The notes below the pieces were generated by a model that saw nothing but the letters and a program-made list of their open reading frames with translations, was not told the origin of the DNA and did not search any database. The position numbers and the translations under genes are program-made. A stretch of 64,000 bases of DNA from assembly GCF_004211145.1 (NCBI RefSeq), contig NZ_SEBS01000009.1:58672-122671 (forward strand), in the 5' to 3' direction. This stretch comes from Flavobacterium sp. GTDB taxonomy: Bacteria; Bacteroidota; Bacteroidia; Flavobacteriales; Flavobacteriaceae. Position 1 is the stretch's first letter, and every line of letters starts with the position of its first letter. Shown here piece by piece: positions 15,379-24,770 of this stretch.

Positions 15379-15798
15379 ATGGAAGTTTTCGCGTGTCCGA
15401 AATGTCAGAACGACCAAGTCGTAAAAAGCGGCGTAATCAACGATAGACAAAGGTATTTATGTAAAAAATGCAAGTATTATTTCACGGTAAACAAACTCGG
15501 TAAAAAGATTGACAATTATTACGTTACGAAGGCTTTGCAGTTGTATCTCGAAGGAATCAGTTATCGCGAGATAGAGCGCATCATCGGGGTTTCGCACGTA
15601 ACGGTGAGCAATTGGGTCAAGGAATTCAAGGTGAAGAAACCGTCGCATACGGATTATCATCCGACGTACAAGATTTACAACCATGCCGAGCTCGTGGAAT
15701 TCTTGAAGGACAAGAGCCATTTATCGGGCGCAGGCATGATTATCACTGAACTCGGCGACAAGTTCATGCTCATTAAATGGGAGCGTTTCAAGGATTAA
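15379..15798 (+). CDS. Zinc-ribbon plus helix-turn-helix protein (InsA-like), possible regulator
   Basis: The 139-residue protein opens with a four-cysteine zinc ribbon (CPKCQ at residues 5-9, CKKC near 29-32) and then a helix-turn-helix (GISYREIERIIGVSHVTVSNWVKEF). This is the layout of the InsA/IS1-type transposase N-terminus. No catalytic DDE partner and no terminal inverted repeats are visible, and the last 40 residues form a compact mixed alpha/beta tail (MIITELGDKFMLIKWERF) instead. It lies 101 bases upstream of the porin gene in the same direction, so a domesticated transcription factor for the transport/acetate region is a reasonable reading. Confidence 0.65.
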   Translation: MEVFACPKCQNDQVVKSGVINDRQRYLCKKCKYYFTVNKLGKKIDNYYVTKALQLYLEGISYREIERIIGVSHVTVSNWVKEFKVKKPSHTDYHPTYKIYNHAELVEFLKDKSHLSGAGMIITELGDKFMLIKWERFKD

Positions 15799-15899
15799 CT
15801 ATAGTTTTTTACAAAAAGATATACCATAATTTTTTTCCCTTTCATAAAAACAGAATTTGGCGGTAGTTAAAAACCAACCAACCTCCTAAAATTCTGAGT

Positions 15900-17273
15900 A
15901 TGAAAAAAACAGTTGCCACGCTGTTGCTGTCCTTTATCGGGATGGCAAGTTACAGTCAGGGTTCGCCCGATTACGGAAGCGGACTTAAGTTCAACCTTAA
16001 CGAAGACGGTTCGAAATACCTCCGCGTTTTGGCATGGAACCAGATTTGGTTGCGCTCGACCGAAATGAATCCCGGAACGAACATAAACGGGGAAGGCGCG
16101 AGCTCAAGTGAAGACATCGGGAACCGCCGTTTGCGCCTGTTGCTTCACGCACAACTTTCAAAACGTTATATGATCGTGACGCACATCGGAATCAACAACC
16201 AGACATTTACCAACGGAGGATCGGCAGGAACGTCGGGCACCGGAGGCTATGGGCAAGGTAAAAAACCGGGATTGTTCTTTCACGATGCGTGGAACGAATA
16301 CGCGGTCGTCCTGCCCGGAGAATCGGGGAAATTCAGCTTGACGCTAGGCGGCGGATTGCATTATTACATGGGATTGTCGCGTATGACGATGGCTTCGACG
16401 CTCAATTTCCTGACGATCGATTCACCGATTTTCAGCTGGCCTTTGATCGACAATTCCGATCAGTTCGCGCGTCAGATGGGAATCTTCGCCAAAGGAAAAT
16501 ACGGACGCTTCGAATACCGCGTGAGCTACAACAAACCGTATGCGACGAATCTCGCACCGACCGATGTCGCAACTGAAGGCGCGGCGATCGCGGTCGACAA
16601 CAACGGCAACACGAAATGGTCCAAAGCCGGATATTTCGAATACCAATTCTTTGACATCGAATCGAATCTGTTGCCATACAAAGTCGGGTCGTATTTGGGC
16701 ACAAAGAAAGTGTTCAACCTCGGCGCCGGATTTTACGCGGCTCCCGATGGAACGCGCACGTCAGTAAATGCAAACGTCGAAAAGCACGACATCAAATTAT
16801 TTGCAGGCGACGTTTTTCTCGATCTGCCCGTCGGAAACAAGGAAAAAAAGATGGCGATCACGGCTTACAGCGGATTTTTCAGCTATGATTTCGGACCGAA
16901 TTATCTGCGCAACATCGGCATCATGAATGTCGGTTCGCTCGATCCGACGTTTACCGGAACCAACATTACCGGTCCCGGAAACACGCAACCGATGATCGGA
17001 ACCGGAAATATCTGGTACACGCAAGCGGGCTTTCTGCTTCCGAATGCGAACGAAAAACCAAAGGTGCGCATCCAACCCTTCGGCGCGTACACGTATAAGA
17101 ATTTCGAAGCGCTCGACAAAGCCAGCAGCCAGTTTGATATAGGCGCGAACTTCTTCATCGACGGACATCACGCCAAAATCACGACGCAGTATTCGATGCG
17201 ACCTGTGTATTCGACGTTGAGCGACAGTGAGTTGAAGGGCGATTTCGTGGTGCAACTTCAAATTTATCTGTGA
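15900..17273 (+). CDS. Outer membrane beta-barrel porin
   Basis: The 457-residue product begins with a signal peptide (MKKTVATLLLSFIGMASYSQ, cut after SYSQ likely). The rest shows alternating strands typical of a large barrel: RRLRLLLHAQLSKRYMIVTHIG, FEYRVSYNKPYA, GYFEYQFFDIESNLLPY, KMAITAYSGFFSYDFG, and a final strand ending in VVQLQIYL. It would let small solutes cross the outer membrane. It is followed after about 210 bases by an MHS-type transporter, which suggests the two move the same substrate through the outer and inner membranes. Substrate unknown. Confidence 0.75.
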   Translation: MKKTVATLLLSFIGMASYSQGSPDYGSGLKFNLNEDGSKYLRVLAWNQIWLRSTEMNPGTNINGEGASSSEDIGNRRLRLLLHAQLSKRYMIVTHIGINNQTFTNGGSAGTSGTGGYGQGKKPGLFFHDAWNEYAVVLPGESGKFSLTLGGGLHYYMGLSRMTMASTLNFLTIDSPIFSWPLIDNSDQFARQMGIFAKGKYGRFEYRVSYNKPYATNLAPTDVATEGAAIAVDNNGNTKWSKAGYFEYQFFDIESNLLPYKVGSYLGTKKVFNLGAGFYAAPDGTRTSVNANVEKHDIKLFAGDVFLDLPVGNKEKKMAITAYSGFFSYDFGPNYLRNIGIMNVGSLDPTFTGTNITGPGNTQPMIGTGNIWYTQAGFLLPNANEKPKVRIQPFGAYTYKNFEALDKASSQFDIGANFFIDGHHAKITTQYSMRPVYSTLSDSELKGDFVVQLQIYL

Positions 17274-17429
17274 TGACGAAAGACGAAAGACAAATGACGA
17301 AAGACGAAAGACGAAAGACGAAAGACAAATGACAAATGACAAAGGACTCGCACAAGAAACAATTGAACGCGATGTTCCTAATTTCCGAAATCGAAAAGTC
17401 CTTCATCATTAGTCTTTCGTCATTCGTCA
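17273..17429. repeat. 7-bp tandem repeats (GACGAAA) with an inverted partner
   Basis: About ten abutting units of GACGAAA or GACAAAT lie at 17273-17345, starting at the porin stop codon. A short inverted match (GTCTTTCGTCATTCGTC) lies at 17413-17429. No gene is seen in the 211-base gap. Confidence 0.75.
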
Positions 17430-17484
17430 AAAATCTAAAAATCAAAATATAAAAAATAAAACCATAAATCTTAAATAACCAAAA

Positions 17485-19023
17485 ATGAGTGCAACTTCAA
17501 CAAAAGGCATTTGGAAAGTAATTTCGGCTTCGTCGGTCGGGACGCTTATCGAATGGTATGATTTCTATCTGTTCGGCAGCCTCGCGGTAGTGCTTTCGAC
17601 AAAGTTTTTCCCATCGGATAACCCGACGGCGGCATTCCTTTCAACGCTTGCGACGTTCGCGGCAGGTTTCGTGGTCCGACCATTCGGAGCGCTGTTCTTC
17701 GGGCGACTCGGCGATTTGATCGGACGCAAATACACGTTCATGGTCACGCTTTTGCTCATGGGCGGCGCGACGTTCGCTATCGGATGTATCCCGAGTTATG
17801 AAACCATCGGATTCATGGCGCCATTGCTCGTCCTGGTCTTGCGTTTACTGCAAGGTTTGGCGCTCGGAGGCGAATACGGTGGCGCGGCGACCTATGTGGC
17901 CGAGCACGCTCCCAAAGGCGAAAAAGGATATTGGACATCGTGGATACAAACGACAGCTACCGTCGGATTGTTCGTTTCGCTCGTCGTGATCTTGAGTACG
18001 AAGGCGTTGATTTCCAAAGAAGCGTTCGACGAATGGGGTTGGAGAGTTCCGTTTTGGATTTCGATCCTTATGGTTTTCGTGTCGTACATCATCCGCAAGA
18101 ACATGCACGAATCGCCGGTTTTCGCGAAAGCCAAAGCCGAAGGGAAAACGTCGACGAATCCTCTGAAAGACAGTTTCGGAAACAAATACAACTTGAAATT
18201 CGTGTTGCTCGCGTTGTTCGGCGCCACGATGGGACAAGGCGTGGTTTGGTACACGGGACAATTCTATTCTATGAGTTTCATGAAAACCGTTATGGGTGTC
18301 GATTCCACGCAGGTCGATTCGTTGCTCGGGATTTCATTGTTGCTCGCGACGCCGTTTTTCGTATTCTTCGGATGGTTGTCAGACAAAATCGGGCGTAAAG
18401 TCATCATCCTCGGCGGTATGTTGCTCGCGATATTCCTGTACCGACCGATATACAAATCGATGTACGAACTCACCGACGTGTCGACCAAAACTGAAGTCGC
18501 AGGCAGCGTGAAAATTGTCGGAACCTCAAAAGAAATTGAAGCCGCCAAAACCGACTCGATTTATGTGACGACCAAAATGTTTACCGACGGAACCGCGTTC
18601 GAAGAAACCAGAACCGTACACATGGACGGCGGAAAACGCATCACCGACGACAAAGGCAAAGAGAAAATCGACACGAAAGTCACCAAGACGATTCCAAGCG
18701 GAGACAAATGGATGCTCGTTTTCCTCGTGTTCATACAGGTTGTTTTCGTGACGATGGTGTACGGACCGATCGCGGCTTTCCTTGTTGAAATGTTCCCGGT
18801 CAAGATTCGATATACGTCGATGTCGTTGCCGTATCACATCGGAAACGGTATCTTCGGGGGATTGCTTCCGGCGATTTCCACATATTTCGTGACCAACGCT
18901 AAAGACAACGGCGATCCGGAATTCTATCTCGAAGGTTTGTGGTATCCGATTATCATCGCGGGCGTTTCGCTTGTCATCGGACTCATTTATTTAAACAGGA
19001 AAAACAATACAACTCACGACTAA
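17485..19023 (+). CDS. MFS transporter, metabolite:H+ symporter (MHS) type
   Basis: The 512-residue protein has about 12 membrane helices with MHS hallmarks: GTLIEWYDFYLFGSLA in helix 1, GRLGDLIGRKYTF after helix 2, and LQGLALGGEYGGAATYVAEHAP in helix 4. Relatives carry shikimate, dicarboxylates, proline/betaine or similar organic acids with protons. It is longer than the usual 430-450 residues because of a polar insert of about 85 residues (near 325-410) between helices 8 and 9. It lies between the porin and a small membrane protein gene (10 bases on), so it is part of the same transport unit that leads into the acetate/propionate genes. Confidence 0.85.
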   Translation: MSATSTKGIWKVISASSVGTLIEWYDFYLFGSLAVVLSTKFFPSDNPTAAFLSTLATFAAGFVVRPFGALFFGRLGDLIGRKYTFMVTLLLMGGATFAIGCIPSYETIGFMAPLLVLVLRLLQGLALGGEYGGAATYVAEHAPKGEKGYWTSWIQTTATVGLFVSLVVILSTKALISKEAFDEWGWRVPFWISILMVFVSYIIRKNMHESPVFAKAKAEGKTSTNPLKDSFGNKYNLKFVLLALFGATMGQGVVWYTGQFYSMSFMKTVMGVDSTQVDSLLGISLLLATPFFVFFGWLSDKIGRKVIILGGMLLAIFLYRPIYKSMYELTDVSTKTEVAGSVKIVGTSKEIEAAKTDSIYVTTKMFTDGTAFEETRTVHMDGGKRITDDKGKEKIDTKVTKTIPSGDKWMLVFLVFIQVVFVTMVYGPIAAFLVEMFPVKIRYTSMSLPYHIGNGIFGGLLPAISTYFVTNAKDNGDPEFYLEGLWYPIIIAGVSLVIGLIYLNRKNNTTHD

Positions 19024-19033
19024 AACAGCTATC

Positions 19034-19249
19034 ATGAACGCTATCAAAAAAATATTCGGGATCGTTTGGATCTTGCTCGCTGCGGCGACGGCTTATTATT
19101 GCATTGACATTTTCGGAGGGAAACTCTCGTCGGGAAAACAGGATGACCTTGTTTTCGGGATTATTATTTTCTTTATTCTGTTGCCTTTGGTTTGTTTGGG
19201 TTTGGCTACTTTTGGGTATTATGCTTTGACGGACGAATACAAGGAATGA
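19034..19249 (+). CDS. Small two-helix membrane protein (71 aa), DUF6814-like
   Basis: The 71 residues hold two hydrophobic helices (FGIVWILLAAATAYYCIDIF and LVFGIIIFFILLPLVCLGLATFGYYAL). It lies 10 bases after the MFS transporter stop and is surely cotranscribed. Similar short proteins beside MFS transporters occur in Bacteroidota; the DUF6814 label is from memory and uncertain. It may be an accessory subunit of the transporter. Confidence 0.65.
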   Translation: MNAIKKIFGIVWILLAAATAYYCIDIFGGKLSSGKQDDLVFGIIIFFILLPLVCLGLATFGYYALTDEYKE

Positions 19250-19255
19250 CTTTTT

Positions 19256-19505
19256 TTGCCACGAAGGCACGAAAGCGCTAAGGCACAAAGTTTTAAATTT
19301 AATTTCTTTTGCGAATTTAGCTTTCGGTTGCTTCTTACAAACAGGAATATTGCCACGAAGGCACGAAGACACGAAGAAAAGGATTTTTTAGTTTTTTTTG
19401 AAGCTGAAATTAATCCAAGAAAATCTTTGAGACTTCGTGTCTTCGTGGCAAAAAAACTAAATTCCCGATAAAAAACTTCGTGCCTTCGTGCCTTCGTGGC
19501 AAAAA
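19256..19505. repeat. Cluster of GCCACGAAGGCACGAAG elements in both orientations
   Basis: Copies lie on the plus strand at about 19258 and 19352, and inverted copies (CTTCGTGTCTTCGTGGC and CTTCGTGCCTTCGTGGC) at about 19433 and 19476. The arms can pair over the whole 250-base intergenic region. No gene is seen here. The element matches the copy at 4604-4632. Confidence 0.8.
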
Positions 19506-19515
19506 CCAATCGTAA

Positions 19516-19710
19516 ATGAAAAAACGCCACATCCAAAAACTCCTATTAATCAGCGCTTTCCTACTGTTGGCGTTCAACTTGCCATTGGTTTTACTGTTCA
19601 ATTCGTCCGAAGCGGTTCTTGGATTCCCTGTGATTTACGTGTATTTCTTCTCGGTCTGGCTGTTTTCGGCCATAATGAGTTTCGCTATTTTCAAACGATT
19701 CGATGAATAG
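19516..19710 (+). CDS. Small two-helix membrane protein coupled to SSS-histidine kinase
   Basis: The 64-residue product has two membrane helices (LLLISAFLLLAFNLPLVLLF and YVYFFSVWLFSAIMSFAIF). The gene overlaps the start of the symporter-kinase gene by 8 bases, so the two are translationally coupled. Many SSS transporters have such a small partner upstream (the DUF4212/DUF485 type beside ActP-like proteins); no specific family is recognised here. A role as an accessory subunit is inferred from position. Confidence 0.65.
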   Translation: MKKRHIQKLLLISAFLLLAFNLPLVLLFNSSEAVLGFPVIYVYFFSVWLFSAIMSFAIFKRFDE

Positions 19711-22399
19711 CGCGGTTTTACTTTTGATCCTCGTCGGATATTTGGGAATGCTTTTCATCGCGGCGCAATGGGCCGAAAAAAAAGCGAATTCCAAATGGGT
19801 GAACAATCCATACGTGTACACGTTGTCGCTCGCGGTCTATTGCACGGCCTGGACATATTACGGAAGCATCGGAACCGCGGCCAACAGCGGATTGAATTAC
19901 ATCCCGACATATCTCGGACCCGTAATCGCATTCCCCGCGTGGATTTACATCCTCAAGAAAATCATCCGGATTTCGCGCGTCAATAAGATTTCGAGCATCG
20001 CCGACTTCATTTCGCTTCGTTACGGAAACAGTAGATTCTTAGGCGCATTGGTCACGTTGATCTCGATATTGGCGATTTTGCCGTACGTCGGACTACAGCT
20101 AAAGGCGATTTCCGAAACCTTCCACGTGATGACCGGAAACGCGCGGGCCGAAAACATCTTCTTCGATACGTCAACCTACGTCGCGTTGGCGCTCGCACTT
20201 TTCTCGACCTATTACGGAACGCGTTACGTGGATGCGACCGAGAAACGCAAGGGAATCGTCGCCGTCGTCGCGCTCGAGTCGGCGTTGAAGTTGTGTTTTT
20301 ATTTGTTGCTGGGATTTTACGTAACCTTTTTCGTGTTCGACGGATTCGATGACATTTATGCCAAAGCTTCGCAACTGCAAGGTTTTCACGAGAAAAATAC
20401 CATCCACGGATTGCAAGGCGCGCTCAACTGGTTTTGGTACATCATGCTGTCGTTTTTCGCGATTTTCTTGTTGCCGAGACAATTCCACATGGCCGTCGTC
20501 GAAAACAACCGCGAACGCCATATCCGAACCGCGATCTGGTTGCTGCCGTTGTATATGTTGCTTTTCACGGTTTTCGTTTTCCCGATCGCCTGGGGCGGAA
20601 ACATCCTTTTCGACGGCAAGCAAATCCTCAACGCCGACATGTACGCGTTATTGATCCCGAAGGCGTTCGACCAACAATTTATCGCCGTTTTGGTTTTCCT
20701 CGGAGGTTTTTCGGCCGCAATCTCGATGATCGTCGTCTCGTCGGTCACGCTCTCCACGATGCTCAGCAACAATCTATTGATTCCGTACGGCTTCATCGGC
20801 ATCCAGGCCGACAAGGAAACCACGAACAGCCGCCGCATTATCCGCAGCCGCCGTATCGGGATTTTCCTGTTGATCATCGTCGCGTTCGTCTGCTACCGAT
20901 ATTTGATGCTCAATTATTCGCTGGTTTCGGTCGGGATGATTTCATTTACGATCATCGCTCAGCTCGCTCCGTCGTTCTTCGGGTCGATTTTTTGGAAACG
21001 CGGTTCCTTGAAAGGCGCCGTTTCGGGCTTGATCATCGGCATGGTCATTTGCTTTTACACGCTGATGTTTCCGTTTATCCTGAACTCGACCGATTTCGGG
21101 AATGGTTTCGTCGCGAACGGACCTTTGGGAATCGCGCTTTTGAAACCGTATGCGTTGTTCGGACTCGATTATCTGGAACCGATTCCGCATGCGCTTTTCT
21201 GGAGTCTTTTCTTCAATTTCGTCACATTTTTCGTCGTTTCGGTGAGTTTCAAAGGCGATTACCGAGAGCGAAATTATGCCGAAATGTATGTCGACATCGA
21301 CCGACACATCAACAACCACGAGAATTCGTTCGTCTGGAGAGGAACGGCTTACATTCGCGACATAGAGAAAGTGCTCACTCGTTTTTTGGGCGCCGACAGG
21401 ACGACGCGGGCGATGCGGATTTTCCGTCTCAAATACAACATCGACAGCGATACGACGATGGCCGATTCGCGACTGATCAAGTTCGCTGAGAATCTTTTGA
21501 CGGGACATATAGGTACGGCGTCGGCGAAAATATTGATTTCAGGGGTTACGCAGGAAGACAAAATCAGTTTGCCCGAAGTGTTGAAGATACTCGAGGAATC
21601 GAAGCAGAATCTGATTACGAACAAACGGCTTACGGAAACCTCGGACGAACTTCGAAAACTCTCGTCGGAACTCGAAAACGCCAACCGCTCGCTGCTGAAA
21701 AAAGACCAGCAAAAGAACGAATTCCTCGACACGGTGACGCACGAGCTCAGGACGCCGATCACCGCAATCCGTGCCGCTAGCGAGATCTTGCACGACGACG
21801 ATGAAATTCCCCAGGAAATGCGTCAACACTTTCTGCAGAACATCATTTCCGAAAGCGATCGTTTAAACCGATTGATCGATAAAATCCTCGATCTCGAGCG
21901 ATTCGAATCTGGAAAACAAACGGTCCGACCGCTTGAAGGCGATCTGATCGAAACCGTCCGAAAGACCGCTGAACCTTTGTTACAGTTGATCTCGTCGAAA
22001 AACATCGATTTCGAAATCTATAAAAAAGAACGCTCGATCATTTCGCTTTACGACGATGAGCGTGTCATCCAGGTCATCAACAATCTGCTGTCGAACGCGA
22101 TTAAATTCGCCGACGACCAGAACGGACGCATCACGGTTTCCATCGAGAAAATGAAAGAAGAAACGCGGATTTCGGTGTTCAACAACGGCCGGAACGTAAA
22201 TCCCGAAGACGAGGACGCGATCTTTGACAAGTTCTACCAATCGAGTGACCAAACCACGAAAAAACCAATAGGAACGGGGCTCGGACTCGCGATTTCTCGA
22301 GAGATCGTCGAACAGCACAAAGGACGAATTTGGGCGACGAACCATTCACCCAAAGGCGTTACCTTTACGTTTACGATTCCGCATGAAAAAAAATATTAA
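19703..22399 (+). CDS. Sodium:solute symporter-histidine kinase fusion (CbrA-like)
   Basis: The 898-residue protein joins an SLC5/SSS transporter domain of about 13 helices (YCTAWTYYGSIGTAA, IADFISLRYG, LPRQFHMAVVENN, GGFSAAISMIVVSSVTLSTMLSNN) to a linker region (STAC-like) and a C-terminal histidine kinase. The kinase has the H-box THELRTPITAIR, N-box INNLLSNAIKFA and G-box GTGLGLAISREIVEQH. Such proteins sense or import a small organic solute and signal to a response regulator, controlling carbon use. The receiver gene follows with no gap and then two acyl-CoA synthetases, so control of acetate or propionate use is likely. Confidence 0.9.
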   Translation: MNSAVLLLILVGYLGMLFIAAQWAEKKANSKWVNNPYVYTLSLAVYCTAWTYYGSIGTAANSGLNYIPTYLGPVIAFPAWIYILKKIIRISRVNKISSIADFISLRYGNSRFLGALVTLISILAILPYVGLQLKAISETFHVMTGNARAENIFFDTSTYVALALALFSTYYGTRYVDATEKRKGIVAVVALESALKLCFYLLLGFYVTFFVFDGFDDIYAKASQLQGFHEKNTIHGLQGALNWFWYIMLSFFAIFLLPRQFHMAVVENNRERHIRTAIWLLPLYMLLFTVFVFPIAWGGNILFDGKQILNADMYALLIPKAFDQQFIAVLVFLGGFSAAISMIVVSSVTLSTMLSNNLLIPYGFIGIQADKETTNSRRIIRSRRIGIFLLIIVAFVCYRYLMLNYSLVSVGMISFTIIAQLAPSFFGSIFWKRGSLKGAVSGLIIGMVICFYTLMFPFILNSTDFGNGFVANGPLGIALLKPYALFGLDYLEPIPHALFWSLFFNFVTFFVVSVSFKGDYRERNYAEMYVDIDRHINNHENSFVWRGTAYIRDIEKVLTRFLGADRTTRAMRIFRLKYNIDSDTTMADSRLIKFAENLLTGHIGTASAKILISGVTQEDKISLPEVLKILEESKQNLITNKRLTETSDELRKLSSELENANRSLLKKDQQKNEFLDTVTHELRTPITAIRAASEILHDDDEIPQEMRQHFLQNIISESDRLNRLIDKILDLERFESGKQTVRPLEGDLIETVRKTAEPLLQLISSKNIDFEIYKKERSIISLYDDERVIQVINNLLSNAIKFADDQNGRITVSIEKMKEETRISVFNNGRNVNPEDEDAIFDKFYQSSDQTTKKPIGTGLGLAISREIVEQHKGRIWATNHSPKGVTFTFTIPHEKKY

Positions 22400-22768
22400 A
22401 TGAAAAAGATACTGATCGCCGACGACGAACCCAACATCATCATGTCGCTCGAATACACGTTCCGCAAACAACAATACCAGGTTTTCATCGCGCGCGACGG
22501 CGTGGAAGCGCTCGACATTTTGAAGACCGAAACGCCCGAAATCATTATCCTCGATATCATGATGCCGAATCTCGACGGTTATTCGGTGATCGAAAATATC
22601 AAGAAAAACTTGGATTTGGCGGGCTGTAAAATCCTGATCCTATCGGCCAAGAACAAAGAATCTGACATCGAGAAAGGACTGGCTTTGGGCGCCGATGCGT
22701 ACATGACCAAACCGTTCTCGGTCAAAAAACTCATTGAAAAAGCCGCCGAGCTAACGCAGCCATCATGA
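22400..22768 (+). CDS. Single-domain response regulator (CheY-like receiver)
   Basis: The 122 residues are one receiver domain with acidic pocket DDE at residues 8-10, phospho-accepting Asp52 (ILDIMMPNLDG), and the TKPF lysine near the end. There is no output domain. It begins directly after the SSS-kinase stop and overlaps the next gene by 4 bases (ATGA). It is the cognate receiver of the kinase; without a DNA-binding domain it must act through a partner protein. Confidence 0.9.
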   Translation: MKKILIADDEPNIIMSLEYTFRKQQYQVFIARDGVEALDILKTETPEIIILDIMMPNLDGYSVIENIKKNLDLAGCKILILSAKNKESDIEKGLALGADAYMTKPFSVKKLIEKAAELTQPS

Positions 22769-24669
22769 AGTACGAAGAAATTTACGACGAGAGCATTTCG
22801 AATCCCGAAACATTCTGGAAACGACAATCCGAAGCGCTCGACTGGTTCAAGAAGCCTCAAACCATACTCTCAAAAAGTGACACCGATTATCCGCTTTGGT
22901 TTGCCGACGGCGAGCTCAACGCGTGCTATTTGTGCGTCGACAAACACGTCGAGGATGGATTCGGCGACCAGATTGCGTTCATCTACGATTCTCCGGTAAC
23001 GCAAACGGTTCGGAAATATACATTCGACGAAGTAAAATCCGAAGTCGCGCGATTGGCTTGCGGCATGCTTTCACTCGGTTACAAAAAAGGCGACACGGCG
23101 ATCATTTACATGCCGATGATTCCGCAGACCGCGTTTGCAATGTTGGCGTGCGCGAGAATAGGCGTGATCCATTCGGTCGTATTCGGTGGATTTGCTCCGA
23201 ACGAACTCGCGATCCGCATCGACGATTGCAAACCGCGCGGCATCATCACGGCTTCGTCGGGCATCGAGTTTGACCGACTGATCGCATACAAACCCTTGGT
23301 TGATGAAGCGATTGAGATTGCGACGCATAAACCAAAGAAAGTCATCGTTTTAAATCGGAAACTTGGCGCGAGAATTCCGTTCAAGAAATACGACGTCGAT
23401 TACGATGCGCTCGTTTATGGATCTGAGGAAACGCCTTGTGTTAACGTGAATTCCAATCATCCGCTGTACATATTATATACGTCGGGCACGACCGGAAAAC
23501 CAAAAGGAATCGTGCGCGACACGGGCGGCTATTGCACGGCGCTCAAATTCACGATGAAGAACATTTACAATGTCGAACCCGGCGACGTTTTCTGGGCCGC
23601 GTCCGATATGGGCTGGGCCGTCGGACACAGTTATATTTTGTACGGGCCGCTCTTGAATCGGAACACGTCGGTGATCTTCGAAGGAAAACCCGTGAGAACG
23701 CCTGACGCGAGTACGTTTTGGCGCGTGATCTCAGAACACAAGGTCGTGACGATGTTCACGGCTCCGACGGCGATCCGCGCGATCAAGAAAGACGATCCCG
23801 AAGGCGAATTTATAAAACAATACGACTTAAGCAGTTTGCGCGCCCAGTTCGTTGCCGGGGAACGCTGCGATGTCGCGACGTTGGAATGGTATCAAAAACA
23901 CATCCCGATTCCCGTGATCGATCATTGGTGGCAAACCGAATCGGGCTGGCCGATGATCGCAAATCCGACGGGAATCGAAATGTTCCCGATAAAACCCGGA
24001 TCGGCGGCGAAACCTGTTTGCGGTTACGATATTAGGATCTTCGACGAAAATGGCAAGGAAGTTCCTGATGGCGAAGAAGGTCTGGTCGTTATTAAACTGC
24101 CGCTTCCGCCCGGAAATATGCTTGGACTTTGGGAAAACGAGGAACGCTTCCGGAACAGTTACTTCAAAAAATTCCCGGGATATTATCTGGCCGGCGATGG
24201 CGGTTACAAGGATTCTGACGGCTACTTTTACATCACCGGACGAATCGACGATCTCATAAATGTCGCGGGTCACAGGCTTTCGACTGCCGATATGGAAGAA
24301 GTCGTTGCCTCGCACGAAGTCGTCGCGGAATGTGCCGTCGTGGGTGTTCACGATGAAATGAAGGGACAAATCCCGCTCGCGCTCGTCGTGATGAAGTCGG
24401 GCAAAGACATGGAAACGTTCCGACTGGAGCAGGAAATCATCCAATTGGTCCGAACAAGAATCGGTGCGTTTGCGGCGTTGAAGGATGTCGTGATCGTGCA
24501 GCGTCTGCCCAAAACAAGATCTGGAAAAATCCTGCGCAAATTGATTCGCGATATCGCCGACGGGAACGACTTTCAAATTCCGTCCACGATCGACGACGCG
24601 TCAATCATAACCGAAATCCGCATCGAATTCAAGAAGCAAAGCGTCGGAAAAAACCGCATCGGATTATAA
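22765..24669 (+). CDS. prpE: Propionyl-CoA synthetase-type acyl-CoA ligase
   Basis: The 634 residues match the Acs/PrpE branch: ACARIGVIHSVVFGGFAPNELA, the P-loop YTSGTTGKPKGIVRDTGG, the pocket DMGWAVGHSYILYGPLL, DHWWQTESGWPM and the acetylatable lysine motif PKTRSGKILRKLIR. The IVRDTGG variant and SGWP in place of TGG point to PrpE rather than Acs. It converts propionate (or another short acid), ATP and CoA into the acyl-CoA. It is coupled to the receiver gene and followed by an Acs gene. The PrpE identity is likely but not certain. Confidence 0.8.
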   Translation: MKYEEIYDESISNPETFWKRQSEALDWFKKPQTILSKSDTDYPLWFADGELNACYLCVDKHVEDGFGDQIAFIYDSPVTQTVRKYTFDEVKSEVARLACGMLSLGYKKGDTAIIYMPMIPQTAFAMLACARIGVIHSVVFGGFAPNELAIRIDDCKPRGIITASSGIEFDRLIAYKPLVDEAIEIATHKPKKVIVLNRKLGARIPFKKYDVDYDALVYGSEETPCVNVNSNHPLYILYTSGTTGKPKGIVRDTGGYCTALKFTMKNIYNVEPGDVFWAASDMGWAVGHSYILYGPLLNRNTSVIFEGKPVRTPDASTFWRVISEHKVVTMFTAPTAIRAIKKDDPEGEFIKQYDLSSLRAQFVAGERCDVATLEWYQKHIPIPVIDHWWQTESGWPMIANPTGIEMFPIKPGSAAKPVCGYDIRIFDENGKEVPDGEEGLVVIKLPLPPGNMLGLWENEERFRNSYFKKFPGYYLAGDGGYKDSDGYFYITGRIDDLINVAGHRLSTADMEEVVASHEVVAECAVVGVHDEMKGQIPLALVVMKSGKDMETFRLEQEIIQLVRTRIGAFAALKDVVIVQRLPKTRSGKILRKLIRDIADGNDFQIPSTIDDASIITEIRIEFKKQSVGKNRIGL

Positions 24670-24770
24670 TGTATATCTTTTTAGCAAAACTATATCGCAA
24701 AAAAAGGTTCGTATAATTATCTTTACAAAAAACATTTCCAAATTAAAATTGGTTATCAAAAATTAAACGC

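Noticed and set aside
15379..15798. Insertion sequence of the IS1 family
   Set aside because: Only an InsA-like DNA-binding protein is present; no InsB, no DDE catalytic domain and no flanking inverted repeats were seen.
20434..21489. 351-codon frame inside the SSS-histidine kinase gene
   Set aside because: Same strand, shifted frame; the translation is Arg/His-rich without motifs, while the main frame has full transporter and kinase motifs.
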